This document shows positions 32,620 through 46,100 of a stretch of 64,000 nucleotides of DNA, piece by piece (position 1 is the first letter of the stretch; each line of letters begins with the position of its first letter). The notes beneath the pieces are model-generated. The model made no database searches. It saw only the letters and a program-made list of their open reading frames with translations, and was not told where the DNA came from. The stretch lies in assembly GCA_022575985.1 (NCBI GenBank), contig JAKSXM010000007.1, forward strand, positions 6,760,501 to 6,824,500, given 5' to 3'. This DNA is from Anagrus nilaparvatae. Its lineage: Eukaryota > Arthropoda > Insecta > Hymenoptera > Mymaridae. The translations under genes and the position numbers were made by a program.

Positions 32620-32765
32620 ACATAAAAATTTTTTTTGTAAAATATTGTAAATTATATAATTTTTAGCCTTGAACATAAAGACTGAATGTTTTCGAAACGC
32701 GGGTGATTTATTGTAAAAATAAGTCAATAAATACAACTCAAAAATCAAGAATTTTTATTTAATTT
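32620..32765 (+). repeat. Dispersed repeat F, copy 2
   Basis: Direct copy of 30800-30945 as described there, with diverged but still pairable stem bases and the motif CGAAACGCGGG. Lies about 1.8 kb from copy 1 in the same orientation. Confidence 0.55.
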
Positions 32766-32929
32766 TCAGAAAATAAAAAAATCCAATCATAAACAGCTAA
32801 ATTTTAAATTATTGGCGATTTGTAAAATTTTTCTACATATTTTTTGAAAATAATTACCTATATTGTAGAGACTATAAAAAAGCTTTAGAACATTTAATTT
32901 TTTATTTTAAATTGAGGTTAAATAGTATA

Positions 32930-33125
32930 TTAAGTATCAAGGGCGTAAAAGTTTCGGCACTAGCGTGAACACTAGCTGAACACTAACACTAACACTGACA
33001 TGTGTTCACGCTCGTATCTAAAGTATTTCGCTCATGATGCTTACACTATTTTTTGCCCACCGAGGCGTAAAACGAGTTCAGAAAATTCTTTACACACGAG
33101 TTTTACGCCCGGGAGGGCAAAAAAG
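32930..33125. repeat. Dispersed repeat D, copy 2 (inverted)
   Basis: Contains CAAGGGCGTAAAAG at the left and GAGTTTTACGCCCGGGAGGG at the right, mirroring 17265-17530. Inside is a short direct repeat, GAACACTAGC / GAACACTAAC. Confidence 0.6.
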
Positions 33126-33129
33126 AATT

Positions 33130-34580
33130 GATTTATCCTTCAATTACTAATCTGTAAAGATAATACGAAATCTACCAAATGCCTATCAGAGATATCAAAT
33201 ATAAATGAAAATTATATTTCATATAAAATTTAAAGAAAAAAATTTTATATCAAAATTTTAAATAAAATTATGAAATACGCATATTCATCATTCTTACACG
33301 AGTAAAAATTCTTTCTTAAGTTTTTTTACTAAATTTCTAGATACTAAATTTCTAGGTAAGTGTATGATAATTTTTAATTTAATTTATTTTATATTTTTAA
33401 ATAAAAATTTATTTTCAAATGAATTATTTTAAAAAATTTGTTATTTTAATATAATATATCAATTTTTTATTTTTTAAGAATATAATATAAAAGTTGTCAA
33501 GGTTGTCAAGTTGTTTTTCTGTTTTTTAAGAAAAAAATTGTTTAAGGCCTTTAGGGCCTCTTAAGAAGGTTGAGGCCCCGAAATATAATTTTGAATTTTT
33601 CGAAAATCGGCTTATTGAGCATAAAAAAAATATACCATAAATTTTCTTTTATAGTCCTGGTAAGTTTAAAAACCATATTTTTTAATTTTTTAGAAAATCT
33701 TCTGGAGGGGGGAACCTTTTTCTAATACCCAAAAATTCAAAATTTTCTACCACCGTTTATTAACGCTTTTTTAGCTGCTGTGAAATTTTTATTTTAAACA
33801 TAGTTATCAAACTCTTTATTATCAATAGCCACCATTCTGCAATCCCAATCGTGCTATTCTGCAAAACTAGTACTAAAACTCGTACTTCCATATGAAATAA
33901 TAAGGTACTAAGTCCAAAAAGAAAAAAAACAAAGGTTTTTTTTGTATGTTTTTGAAATACGAAATTTTCGATTTAGGCACGCATAAGTTGTATGCCGTAT
34001 ATACGGGAACTAAGAAATATTTTTCGTTTTTTTCATAGCCGTATATACAAAAAAACTTATACAAATCCGTATCCGTATATATGGGTAAAGAGAAAACGGG
34101 TCCGTACAAATCTTCCCGTTTACGGCTTGGCAAATAATGAATCTGTGTTTTAGGCATCCATTCAAACGGCTGAAAAAAGTTGAGACAGTAAATTTTTATT
34201 TATTTATTTTTTTCATACCTAGTTTTGGATTACACCCTTTAAAAACAGCCTTTTTTTAATTTAACTTTTTTATTTTTAAATTAATTAATAAGCCCCCAAT
34301 TAATACTGCTGGTTTTTAAAATTATTTTAATACTACTACAGCTGGTCCATAAAATATGTTAATATATGCATAAACTTATCTTATTTTTTATTAATTTTTA
34401 ATTATGTTATTATAAGAATACAAATCTTTGCAATAATTATAGATAAAGCTTGTTAATTAAAAATTAAATTTAACGCAAATAATATTTGAACAGTACATCA
34501 GAGTTTGACGATGAGAAAACTTATTGGTTTATTTTTTTTAAATTTATTTATTATATAGTTTTTGTAGTGAATTTAATTTT
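33130..34580. other. AT-rich DNA without a supported gene
   Basis: A patch at 33990-34090 has repeated and partly inverted CCGTATATAC motifs, and 33880-33925 holds an inverted family A line. The open frame across this patch is explained by the repeat. Confidence 0.5.
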
Positions 34581-34585
34581 AAAAT

Positions 34586-37500
34586 ATGTATAATCAACTG
34601 TTAATATTATTTCATTTGATTGGTAAGTTTATTAAGTTTATATATTATATAAAAAACAAATTTCGATGTATCGCTCATTTTCATTTTCTTTTGTAAAAAT
34701 AGTGTCATATGCCTTAAATTAATGTTTCAGAAACTATTTTAGATTAAAATATGGCCAAAATTTTCTTTTTTTTTTTAAGCCTTTGCTATATCTCAAGAAA
34801 TATACGATCTTAGGCGCAATAATAAAAAATTTTAAATTTACTAAGTTATAATGGAAATCTAATAAAAAACCTTTTATTTTATGTTTTCTAAAAATTGCAG
34901 TACTAAGACTTATATTATTTTTTTTAAATCTATTTTTGAAAAAATTGTAAATGAGCCATATATAAGTGGAAAAATTTGAATGAATCACACGCATGAAGAA
35001 TGCACTTTTTTTAAAATAATACATCGAATTAATAACTAAATTTTAATCTGTTAAGGTATTAAATTTTTCAGAGCTCTTCTTCTTAGAGGGTTCAAATCTT
35101 ATGGGATATTATTTTTTACATTGAAAATATACAAAATTAATGTTCTAAATTTGAAGCAATTAGATTAGATAATCACATATTTAAATAATATTAATAAAAT
35201 TTTCTTTTTAATTATTTTGTCAAGTGTTTTTATCAAAATTCGAAGTAATTACATGATAACCTTATTTTTTTATTAATGAATAATTTTTAAGAATATATAA
35301 TTTAAATCATATAAATTAAAACAATGAATTCGATACGTTTAGAAAAGAAGGGATAATAACATTAAACGCCATAGCTATTTATTAAACAAGGGATAAAATA
35401 TTGGTTTTGGCTTTGCATGCAGTTGTATTCACGAGAAAGTCGAATCCCATATTTTGTCCCGTGTACTAAACAATAGTTTTGCATTAGCCCTAGAGCTAAA
35501 AATAGGCTTTTTTGCTCTAGATATGTAAAATAAAATAAATAATAAAATTATACCAGTAAAAATTGAACCCCCGTTTCCATATATTTGTGAATGCTTAAAC
35601 AGTTAGTTATAATATGTAACTATAGTATCCCCAGTTTAGTTAATTAAACTGATAAGTTTAATCAAAATGTTATTTATTAAGTACAGTATTTGCAAAAGGC
35701 AATAAAAAATAATATTCAAAAACCTTTAAAAAATTTTTTTTCTATAGCAATTTTCATTATCAAAACACAAGGACAATTATTTCGAAAATGTGCTTATACC
35801 GAATTTCAATGTAGAAATGGACAATGCATTGATTCGAGCTTTTGGTGTGATGGAGCTTATCATTGCAAAGATCAAACTGATGAAAACAGAGAATATTGTC
35901 GCGATAAGTAGTCAGTTAACTTTGTGTATAAACGTAAAAAGTATACTTACATGTTAAAACTAAATGTTTTGAATCCTTTTATCTGTTATAGTTGTCCTCC
36001 ATATTCATTCCAGTGTGATTATGGGGGTTGCATTGATAATTCTAAAAAATGCAACGGACTCAATGACTGCGTCGATGGATCCGATGAAGATACAAAAATA
36101 TGCGGTTCTTCAGTTATGATTTCACCTCCAAGAACGTCTACTACAACAAGAAGACCATTAATAGACGGTATCATTCCACCAATAATAAATGATATACTTC
36201 CTCCAATAGTAAATGATCATTTACACCCAAATCGTAATCCATCATCTGATGCAACTACTCAGAGCCCAGATGACAATAACTTAAATTCGTGCCCAATACC
36301 TCCAAGGCCTAATCATGGTTATTGGAAATTAGATAGATCATTATGTCAGGATAATGAAGATTGTTATCCTCCACCAAATATGCAAAGTTTTCCACCTGGA
36401 GTTCAAATTAATTATTATTGTGAAAATGGTTATAGAATTCAAGGAAGTACGGACGTTTACTGTGGGTTTAAAGGACGCTGGTCAGAATTGCCTCAATGTG
36501 TTTGTTAGTTTTATCACCTTAAATTAAATATTTTAAAGAATAATTTATAAATTCAATGTTAAATTTCATAATATTTAAAATTTAGTGATTGAATGTCCAT
36601 CTCTGGTTACTACTTCTGTGAACATGCAATGTTCATTAAATGGTGAAGATTTATTACAATGTGAAAGGCCATTTACACCTGGCACAACAATATCACTCAG
36701 CTGTAAAAATAGTTACAAAAGAGATAATGATATTGCAAGAAAAGATGTTCTCACTTGCAAAAATAATGGTCAATGGAATTATAAACCAATTAAATGTGTT
36801 CCAGGTTCGCAAACAAATCTTGATTATCAAAATCAAATTGAAATTCATAAAATTGATTTGATGCTTAATAAATTTAGACAAGAATTAATTATATTATTTA
36901 ACACAATTAAAGATTCTGAATTTCAAACACAATTATTAAAATTAATTGTTTCTGTTAACGAAGTAATTAACAAAATTAAAGAGTTGTATAAACAGTGATT
37001 CCTTCTGCTTATAGAGCGTTGTTTAAGATCAGACACTGTTGTTGCTTTCAAACTAAAACAGTAGTAAAAATTATCAAACAATTCAAATTATAGTTTTCGT
37101 GATTTTTTTTATTTTATAATTTACTAACCCCTTCCGCCAAAATACAGCATAGTTTATTATTTAATTTCAATCAATAAAATATTTTTATTTCAGTTTGTGG
37201 AGTTCCAAATGCTGTAGCTATACCATTAATCGTTAATGGTCAAGTTGCTGAAGTTACAAATTTTCCATGGCATGCAAGTTTATACGTCAGACAAAGAAAC
37301 GATAAAAAAAGATTTATATGCGGTGGTACAATTATAAAGCACGATTTAATTGTAACAGCAGCACATTGTGTTTATAATGAAGCTTTTAAAAGATTTGAAA
37401 ATCCTACAAATTTTTATATTGCAATAGGAAATTCTCATAGAGAATATGACTCACCATTACATTCACAATTTGTTGTTAAAAGACAGGTAAGTTTTATTTA

Positions 37501-38998
37501 GTAAATATATGATGATGGAATTTTGTCTCCAAAACTTTTTTTGGGTAACTGACCTCAAAATTTTAGGTCTTGCTTGTGAAAAATTCTCAAAACTTATATA
37601 TTGAAAAGTAATCCCTAATAAGAGTTGTTTTTTCCCTATTCTAAGCTGATTGAGCCCATTTCCTATTCTTAAATTTGTAATTAGTGTCCCCAAAAATCTA
37701 TGTGATGGGCTAATTCTCATTAAAATTTGTGAACATTGAAAAAAAAATCCTAATGAAGGGTGATTTTTTGCCCTAAAATGCAAAAAATATGTATGAAATA
37801 TATATCTGTGATTTTTGCTAATATAAGGGTTCTTTGCAATAGCAAAACCTCAATTTTTGAAATATGCAACCCAATAAAGTCTTAGAAGAACTTATCTCAT
37901 ATTAGATGCTGAAAACAACTTCCCCCATTGGAAAAATGTCTAAATAATTTGGGTTTAGAAGCACTGTTAAAAATACCTTGCGGTAAAATACAAAACTGTG
38001 GTAAAGTCATAATTGAATCGTAAATTTACGACAGATCAACTTATTACCGTAGGAAAATTTTTAATAGTGAAAATATAATAATTTATTTTAAAAGGTACTA
38101 GAATATTCTAATTTATTATTTTAGGTAACGGAAATTTTTGGCTTATGTGCTTATTTGGGTTACGACGGTAATTACCAATCAGATATAGCAATTTTAAGGG
38201 TAGATAAGCCATTTGAATACAATTCACATTTACTCCCTATTTGCCTTGATACAAATAATGACGTAACTAATTTTGCTCTATTTCCTGGTAAAACTGGTAA
38301 AGTTGCTGGATTTGGTAAAACTGAATCTGGAGAACAAAGTGATATTTTATTAACTGCAACACTTCCTTTTGTATCACCTGATGAATGTTATCAAGAAGTT
38401 GGAGATAGTAGAAAATTTATCACTCAAGATAAATTTTGCGCTGGTTATAAAAACGGTATTTAAAATTTATTTAGGCTCTGTATACACTAGCAACATTAAG
38501 GAAACCATACGAATGATGGTTGTAAAGTGTATCTGGGAAAACTTAAATTATAATAGCGGTGTATCTTCAACTGTTATAAAATGTCACCAGATACATCGCA
38601 ACTTCTTTTAAAAATTATTGCTAGATACACTAACCTAGCCTTTTTAACTAGCTTATAGTATCCACGGTGGCATGTTTATTAATGACGCTAGTATATACAG
38701 GGTCATAAAATTTCAAAAATGTTTTATTTTATGTCAAAAAACTTTTGCAGGAACCTCTGTGTGTGATGGAGATAGCGGCGGCGGTTATGTTTATAATCAT
38801 CATGGGCAATATTTTTTTGAAGGAATCGTAAGCGTAGGAATTGGCTCAAAAGTTGAAGGAGGAAAAACCCGATGTGATAATTTTAAATATTCTTTGTACA
38901 CTAAAGTTAATGATCATATGGAATTTATACGCAGGGTTATGGCACTTGTTGATAATAACATACAACGTCCAGCATGCATAAATGTACCTTCAAAATAA
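34586..38998 (+). CDS. Modular serine protease (LDLa-LDLa-sushi-sushi-trypsin type)
   Basis: Exons read by frame: 34586-34622, 35748-35907, 35992-36503, 36586 to about 36998, 37194-37486, 38125-38455 and 38751-38998. Exon 1 plus the start of exon 2 give a signal peptide (MYNQLLILFHLIAIFIIKTQ). Two LDL-receptor class A modules follow (CIDSSFWCDG; CNGLNDCVDGSDED), then a Ser/Thr/Pro linker, two sushi (CCP) modules and the S1 domain. The triad is in TAAHC, SDIAIL and GDSGG. Position 189 by chymotrypsin numbering is Ser (TSVCDGDSGG), and the activation site is non-basic (AIPLIVNGQ). Both differ from trypsin-like clip proteases but fit insect initiator proteases such as Drosophila ModSP and Manduca HP14, which act at the top of the Toll/melanisation cascades. 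The exon 4 to exon 5 junction does not fit in phase, so a small exon may be missed. AATAAA lies at about 39045. Confidence 0.8.
35370..35610 (-). repeat. tRNA-headed SINE-like element with hairpin body, copy 2
   Basis: Inside intron 1 of the modular protease. The body has GGGATAAAATATTGG pairing with CCATATTTTGTCCC, and shares with copy 1 the lines TTTGGCTTT, TTTGTCCCGTGT and ATAGTTTT..CATTA. The right end holds a B-box-like GGGGTTCAATTTT on the minus strand. Confidence 0.45.
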
Positions 38999-39866
38999 TT
39001 TTTTTTATGTACAATGAATCTGTTAAAAATATTTATTTTATGAAAATAAAAGTAAAAACAAATTGTTTTAAAAAATTAAATTAAAGTTCAATAAGTTTTT
39101 AATAAACCTTCTAGATAAAATTAAGTCCCTGTAAATAAAAAAAGGCCTATTGAAGTAACATTAAATCTGCGAGATGCAAATAAATCTTTACATAGCAAAA
39201 AAATTTACGAAAAAAAAATCTTGGCTAAAATTGTATTTCTGTCCTAAAAACATGGTTATAGTTCACAATGGTTTTTTTTAGGTAAGTATTGAACTGAAAA
39301 CTATATGAGTAGAAAGGTACAAATCTTGCAGAATTGCCCTCAAGTTTTACTCGTGTTTTTTGTATACATGAATTATGATTCCTCTCAATTTTTGCAGCCC
39401 TTTAGGTGCAAAAATGCCCAATTAGACCCATTTGAAGTTGTTGAGATTTTTTCAGTTTTTTAGCCATTTTTAGAATAAAATTTATAAAACAGATTAGTTG
39501 CACACAAAAAATAGTTTTAAAAGTTATCTGAATGTAAAATTTTTTGCTGAATCCAGTTTCAGCATATAAAGCATCAGAATGTCAGAATATGAAGAATTTT
39601 TTCACCGCTGCGCTAATTTATTTTTCTCAGAATTCTATATTTCATAAGTCTTCATATTGAAATCAGAGCCACTTGAAAATATATACTTTTGGGGATATAT
39701 TATTTTATTTATTATAGGATATAAAGCAAAAAGTTATGATAATAAATGATTTTTTTTTAATTTCTTTCTTTTACCCATGTGAAAAATTTGAAAAAATAAT
39801 GAAAAATTCAAATGAGTTGGGAAATAATACCTTGATTTAAAAAAAAAAATTCTTATTTTTTTAAAG

Positions 39867-39964
39867 AAGAATGGCCTAGACATCGTAAAACTAAGGCAGA
39901 GCTGAATAAAAGTCCACCAAGAATTGATTGGAATACAGGTTCTTCAAGGAAAGTATATTCATTG
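39867..39964 (+). CDS. Candidate orphan exon, gene unknown
   Basis: Between TTTTTTTAAAG and TTG|GTATAC a frame of 32 codons reads EWPRHRKTKAELNKSPPRID, then WNTGSSRKVYSL. Its residue mix (Trp, Pro, basic) stands out from the AT-rich background. No neighbouring exon could be linked to it. It could be an isolated exon, a pseudogene piece or chance. Confidence 0.3.
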
Positions 39965-40108
39965 GTATACAGTATTAACTCATCCAATATTTAATTCAAA
40001 AAAAAACTTTTTATTTATTTAAATATTTGAGTTATTAATTTTGAAGACAAAAGTACATTCACTATAAAATTATGCTTTATGCATTTATAAATCTATTTTA
40101 AAATATTT

Positions 40109-43100
40109 TCAAGCATCTTGATTACTATACATAGCTCTAAGTAACGATAAAAATGAAGCCGATGTTTTAAGGATCTAAAATTTAAAATGAATATTAATTT
40201 TAACAAAAAGATGATAATTATATTTTATTCAAATAATTACTTACCATACCAAAATTTGGCAATGATAAAATATATATTTTTCCTGCTGTAATTGTTAATC
40301 TTTTTTGTGATCTCATAATCATCATTGAAATTAAATTCCTTGATTTTTTATCATAATTTTCCCAAGAAGATAAACTTATTGATTCAGCTACTGCAGTACT
40401 CTAAATAATAAACATAAGAAACATTAGTTAAGCTTGGGCTAAAAGTACTCAAGATTTTAATTCAACATCATATAAATGAGGTATTAACTATTCACTAAAA
40501 ACCAAAATAGGGCCAAAAATACACTAAATTTTAAATTAAAACTTTTTTATTGATTTTTCATGGAAAATTTTTAAGAAGTATTTCATTTTCATGAAATTCT
40601 GAATAATATTTTTACTATTTGGCATGAAAAAGGTATAAAAAATTAGAAAGAAACCTGAATTATAGGTTTAATGCAGCGGTGAATTACTTGGTTTTTTTTA
40701 CATTTTTTTAATCGGTTTCTAATGTAATTTTGATCATACTAATAATAAATAAATAATTATTTCATATATATATATATTTTTTTTTTATATATTTAAAAAT
40801 GCATTAAATAAATATTTTAAACTATAAATAAGATTTTTTGTTTTATTTCATTGCTTTCTATTTGAATTTTTGAGTAGCTATATTCACGTATTTGTTTTCC
40901 TTTTATTGAAGCAAATTTGCTTCTGTAACCTAAAAAACTGATTTTGAAATCTCGTACAGTTTTAATATATAATTTTTTGGGTGCTAAAATTGCTATAGAA
41001 TCTTAATTTTTTGATAATTTTTATTTTTCAATTGATAATTTAAGATATTTAATAAAATATACATTTGATTGTGATTCTTCAAGTATAGATAAAAAGATGG
41101 ATTTAGAAGGTAGGATAGAATGTTAGGCTTTAAAAAAAATATGATAAAAGAATTCAAAATTTTCTTTTGCAGACCAAAACAGTTTTTGTATAGATCCTTT
41201 AATCTATTCAATCCAGGATTTTACAATAAAAGAAAAAATGAGAATTCGGTTGGTATGTAAAGATTGGTTCGATGCTATTACAAACGCATGGAGTGAATTA
41301 AACAGCCTTGACTTACAAGCCTTAGAATTACCATTTAATGATAATATGGAAGAGAGAAAGAGGCAACTCAACACAAAATTTCTAGAAACTTTATTTATAT
41401 ACGCGGGGAAAAATATAAATAAACTGAACATCGATGTTTCCTATTTAATAAAATTTTTTGATCACTCTAAAATTAAAAAAATTATACCACCAGAATGCAA
41501 TCATGCAATAAAACATTTAATCATGTCATTTGGTAATACTGACATTTATAATGATAGAGATTTAGAAATTTTATTTTTGAGTAACGAAAATTTAGAAAGT
41601 TTAACATTAAAATCATTAAGAGTTTATGGCAACTGTTTATTTGGTTTAAAAACTGAAAAAATAAGGGAATTAAGAATTTTGAATTGTTCTTTTGAATCAG
41701 AAAATAATTTTTTTATATTCTTATCAAAATTGATAAATTTAAATAAATTTGAAATTATTGATAATATTGATAAAGTTAATAAAGCAATTGATGCTTTGAT
41801 TTGGAGTAATTGTGAAAATTTAAATGAAATTATAATAAAAAGTCATTCTAATTTATCAGATATAAATAATCTTGAAGTACTTTTAAGAAAACAGAAAAAT
41901 TTGGTAAGACTTATATTTAATGGAATTCAAGTTGATTAGAAAATTGATAAATAAATGTATGATAATTTGAAAATTTTTAAAATTATATTGCTTTATGAAA
42001 TAAAAAAATGATTATTAAATAAAATTTATACTAAATTTTGCTTTAAAGACTCAGAATTATTTAAGCATAACAATGTACACAGCCGATATATAGTTGATAA
42101 AATTTTCACTACTTTAAAATAAAAATAAAAAAAAATTTTTTATTATTTTATAAATTTCATTCAAAAAATTTGCATTCAAAAATTTTTTTTTTTTTTCCAA
42201 AAAATTTTATTACATCTCAATTTACTGTACCAGCGAAGTAAAAAAATTTTTCTGATCGTTCAGCCAAAATTTCATGGTTACAAAAACATTTTCAAATAAA
42301 AAATAAATAACAAAAGTTATGAAAATTTATTTATTCTCAGCATGAGCGGTTGTCTCTTTCACCCCGTGCACTGGACCGGCCTCTACGATCATTCTTTTTT
42401 TTGCTACTTTAGCTGCTCTATGTATATGCAAGCGTAGTCCAAAACAACTAAAATTTTGAATCTAGCTTTATTATAGATAACATTATAAAAGTATATTATT
42501 TTATAAAAGATAAGATAGATATTTTTATAAAATAATTTTTTAGTTTTTTTCAGTCTTTATCGACGTTACATGTGATTATAAAATATAATAATTTACATAA
42601 TTTTTAAAATTTTTAGTAACAAATCATGCATTTGATATTCTATTTGGTTCTTTTATTACTTAGTCACGTAAGTTTCAAGATTATATAAATTTTATTGCTA
42701 TAATAAATTTTCTAGTCGCTTGCAATGTTAAATACATCCAATTTTTCTATAATTTGTTAATAATAATAATAAATCTGTTCCTTTTTGGTAAAAATGGACC
42801 CTCGATTCGATTTCAAGAAAGAAAAAAACATGATTACTCTCCACTTTTATCCAAGCTGGACGTATGTCCACGAATGATCCTATTCGGCAACTCGAACAGA
42901 GCTCGACTAATACTGGTTATAGTATCAAACAAATTTTTCTACCTACCACTTATTGCGTTGCAGACTGTATTTTAATTAATTATCTGCATTTTGGATTAAA
43001 TAATCATAAATGGAGTCCTGTATTAATTATTATTCAAAATAGTGTATTAATAATTAGTAATTACTCAAAATTGACCATCAGGAAATGGATGAATACTAAG

Positions 43101-46100
43101 GTAGTTATTAAAAATATGTAGGATTGAGATACGTGGATCCATTTTATTCCGTTTAAAATTTTTGGATGTATTTAACATTGCTGATGCCTTGATATTAAAT
43201 AAATAAATTCATATAATACAGATCGCTGTTAATAATTGCCAAAATCCTGACCAAGAAATAAAATTAAAAGAATTAAATATAAGTGTTCCAATCATTGATG
43301 AATTTGAAGTTACATTAGGTGAAATAATAGGTAAAGGAGAGCAAGGCATAGTTAGAAAAGGATTTTGGAATAATAATGCTGTAGCTATAAAATCATATTC
43401 AAATAATCCAAAAAAGAATAAGATTTTCTTAAAAGAAGCTTACATTTTAAACAAAATCAATCATGCTAATATAATAAAATTATTAGCTGTTTGCCTTACT
43501 AAAAATTATAACAATTTAATTTTGGAATATTTTAATGGTAAATCATTAAAAGAAATTAGATTGAAATCAAATCCAAAAGTTTTAAATTTAGTTGCAAAAA
43601 ATAATATTGGTCAACAAGTTTGGAAAGCCATTAAATATTTACATGATAATGAAATAATTCATGGTGATATAAATAATAAAAATATTTTAGTCAGTCCTGA
43701 ATTTGATGTTAAATTGATTGATTTTGGAAATAGTTTTATAATATTGCCTAATGATTCTAATGATAATTTAACTAAGTTTCATTCTAAAGATGATGATATT
43801 TGTCGTACTGGTATAGTATTAAAAAGAATGTATGAAGGTAATGATAATTCACTGAATTTTACAATTGTTCATGAGTTTCTAAATAAAATTGAAAATATTT
43901 GTTCGGAAAAACTTTATTCTAAACTGCCAAATGTAGATGCTATTTTAGAAGTTTACGATCTTGAATTATCAAAAGCTGCATAAACCAATTGAATTACTCT
44001 TATTATTAAATGTATAATAATATACTTGTACATACTTATATGCATTAAAATTATAAAATAAAAACCATTTTCATTAATGTATTCTATTACACCTACTTTG
44101 AATTTCATTTTGCTTTTAATTAATAATGATATTATTTAATGATATTTAATTAATAATGATTTAATTAATAATAATAATGATATCAGTCGTGTCCTGGAGG
44201 GGGAGCTCATCCTCACCCCTTCAAAATTCGAAAAACGCGTTTATTTGCCCCTACACGATTAACCCGTAAATTCCTAAGAAGAAAATGCATTTGAAAGAGC
44301 TGTAAAACCTATTCCATTGAGAGCATTTGACTAAAATTAGTAAAATAAAACAAAAAAAAATTTCAAAATGGCGGACCAATATGGTGGTTAGAAAAAATAA
44401 AATTTTGATATTTTTTGATAAAAATTTGTGTGAGTGGTATATTTTGGGTGCTAATTACGAATATATAGTTATTTTTCAAAAATTTTAAATGGCGGAACCA
44501 ATATGGCAGTTGAAAATCTCGAAATTTCGAAATTTTCGAAAATTTGTGTGTGTGGTATATTTTGGGTGCTAATTACGAATATATAGTTATTTTTCAAAAA
44601 TTTTAAATGGCGGAACCAATATGGCAGTTGAAAATTTCGAAATTCTCGAAATTTTGAGCCTGAGCAGAAACTGTAAGTTATATAAACCCTAAAACCGGTT
44701 TCATTTAGGGCATTTATGAAAAAGAAGTCAAAATTCTTGATTAGCGACCCAAAAAACCTATATGGGCATATCCCGGATGCTAAAAGTACCAAAATAACAA
44801 AAACACCCCTTTTAAAGGTAGTTTTAGCTCTTTTAAGGGTGAAATGTTGATTATTTATGAAAAAGAAGTCGAAATTCTTGATCAATGACTCACAAAAACC
44901 GTATGGTGCAAATCTGAGTGCTCAAATTCAAATATGTTAAAAAAAACCCCTTTTTGGGGGTAGTTTTTGCAAATTTAAGGGTGAAGCCCCCGCTTTGTTT
45001 ACGAATTGACCCCGATTTTGGTCTTCAGCGACCCAAAAAACCTATAATAGAGCAAATCTCGTGTTCGCCAGTGAAAATATAACCAAACTCGTATTTTGGC
45101 TGGAGTATAACTCGAAAAAAAAACATTTATTTTTAACGAAAATTAAAGTTTTGGAGGTTAGGATGTCCCAAATCAAAAAAAAACTTTTTTTCCGTGAAAG
45201 TGAAACCTTTTTCTAAAAAATTGTTATTTTACACGCAGTTTTTTCCTGTTTTTACGAAAATTTAATATCTGCTGTTATTAAAATAATTTTAATGTTAAAA
45301 CTGCTTTTTTTAAAAGTTTTTCGTAATTTTTTGCAATTTTAGGTTATTTTACGCAGAGCTGAGTCAAAAATAAAAAAACTACAAAAAAGTAGACCCTTTG
45401 ACAAAATTTTTGAGACCTTGCACGTCCAAATCGGTTTTTTCTGTTTGGCGCGGTGAATTTTTAAAAATTAAAAATGAAAAATTCTGCTCAGAAAACAGCT
45501 TTAAAAAGTATGAGCACACAAATTGTCCCTCAATTTATCATATGGAGATTGAAGGTGATCGATATTCGAGTCGATTAGTATAGGTTAGAAAAGTGTAAGC
45601 CCCCCATTTTTTCGCACAATTTTCAAAAAACCCCTTACTTTTCCAATGCTATTTAAATGGAGCACATTTTAGCCAATATCGCCAAAACTGGTACTAAAAA
45701 TTAAAAACTGACTTCGGGAGGTTTTTTGTTACCAGAAAAGCACCTCTTCCTGAGAATCTCAAGTCGCTCCCATCCAGAGCAGATTTCGCCAAATATTCAC
45801 CCCCCCCCCCCTTTCTCGCAGGACTCAATTCTGTCCTATTATATTCAGATAAAATAAATTTTAACCTATTTAACCTATTATTTTGCAATTGTTTTTCGAA
45901 AGAAACCCGGTGTCTGGATAAAGCCAACCTTCCTAAAGTTGTTCAACTTTACCTGGCAGCGCTTGTGGCTGCTCTATATATGCACACGTAGTCCAAAATA
46001 ACTAAAATTTTGAATCTAGCTTTATTATAGATAACACTATAAAAGTATATTATTATATAAAATATAAGATAGAATATTATTATAAAATAATTTTTTAGTT

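Noticed and set aside
33873..34157. 94-codon minus-strand frame
   Set aside because: Overlaps a patch of repeated and inverted CCGTATATAC motifs and a family A line; the peptide repeats follow the DNA repeats.
42754..43121. Two frames in the intron of kinase 1
   Set aside because: They lie between a consistent donor and acceptor and are not kept open in the intron of kinase 2.
44469..44885. 138-codon minus-strand frame
   Set aside because: Explained by the 117-bp tandem units and related repeats; the peptide contains duplicated lines such as IKNFDFFFIN.
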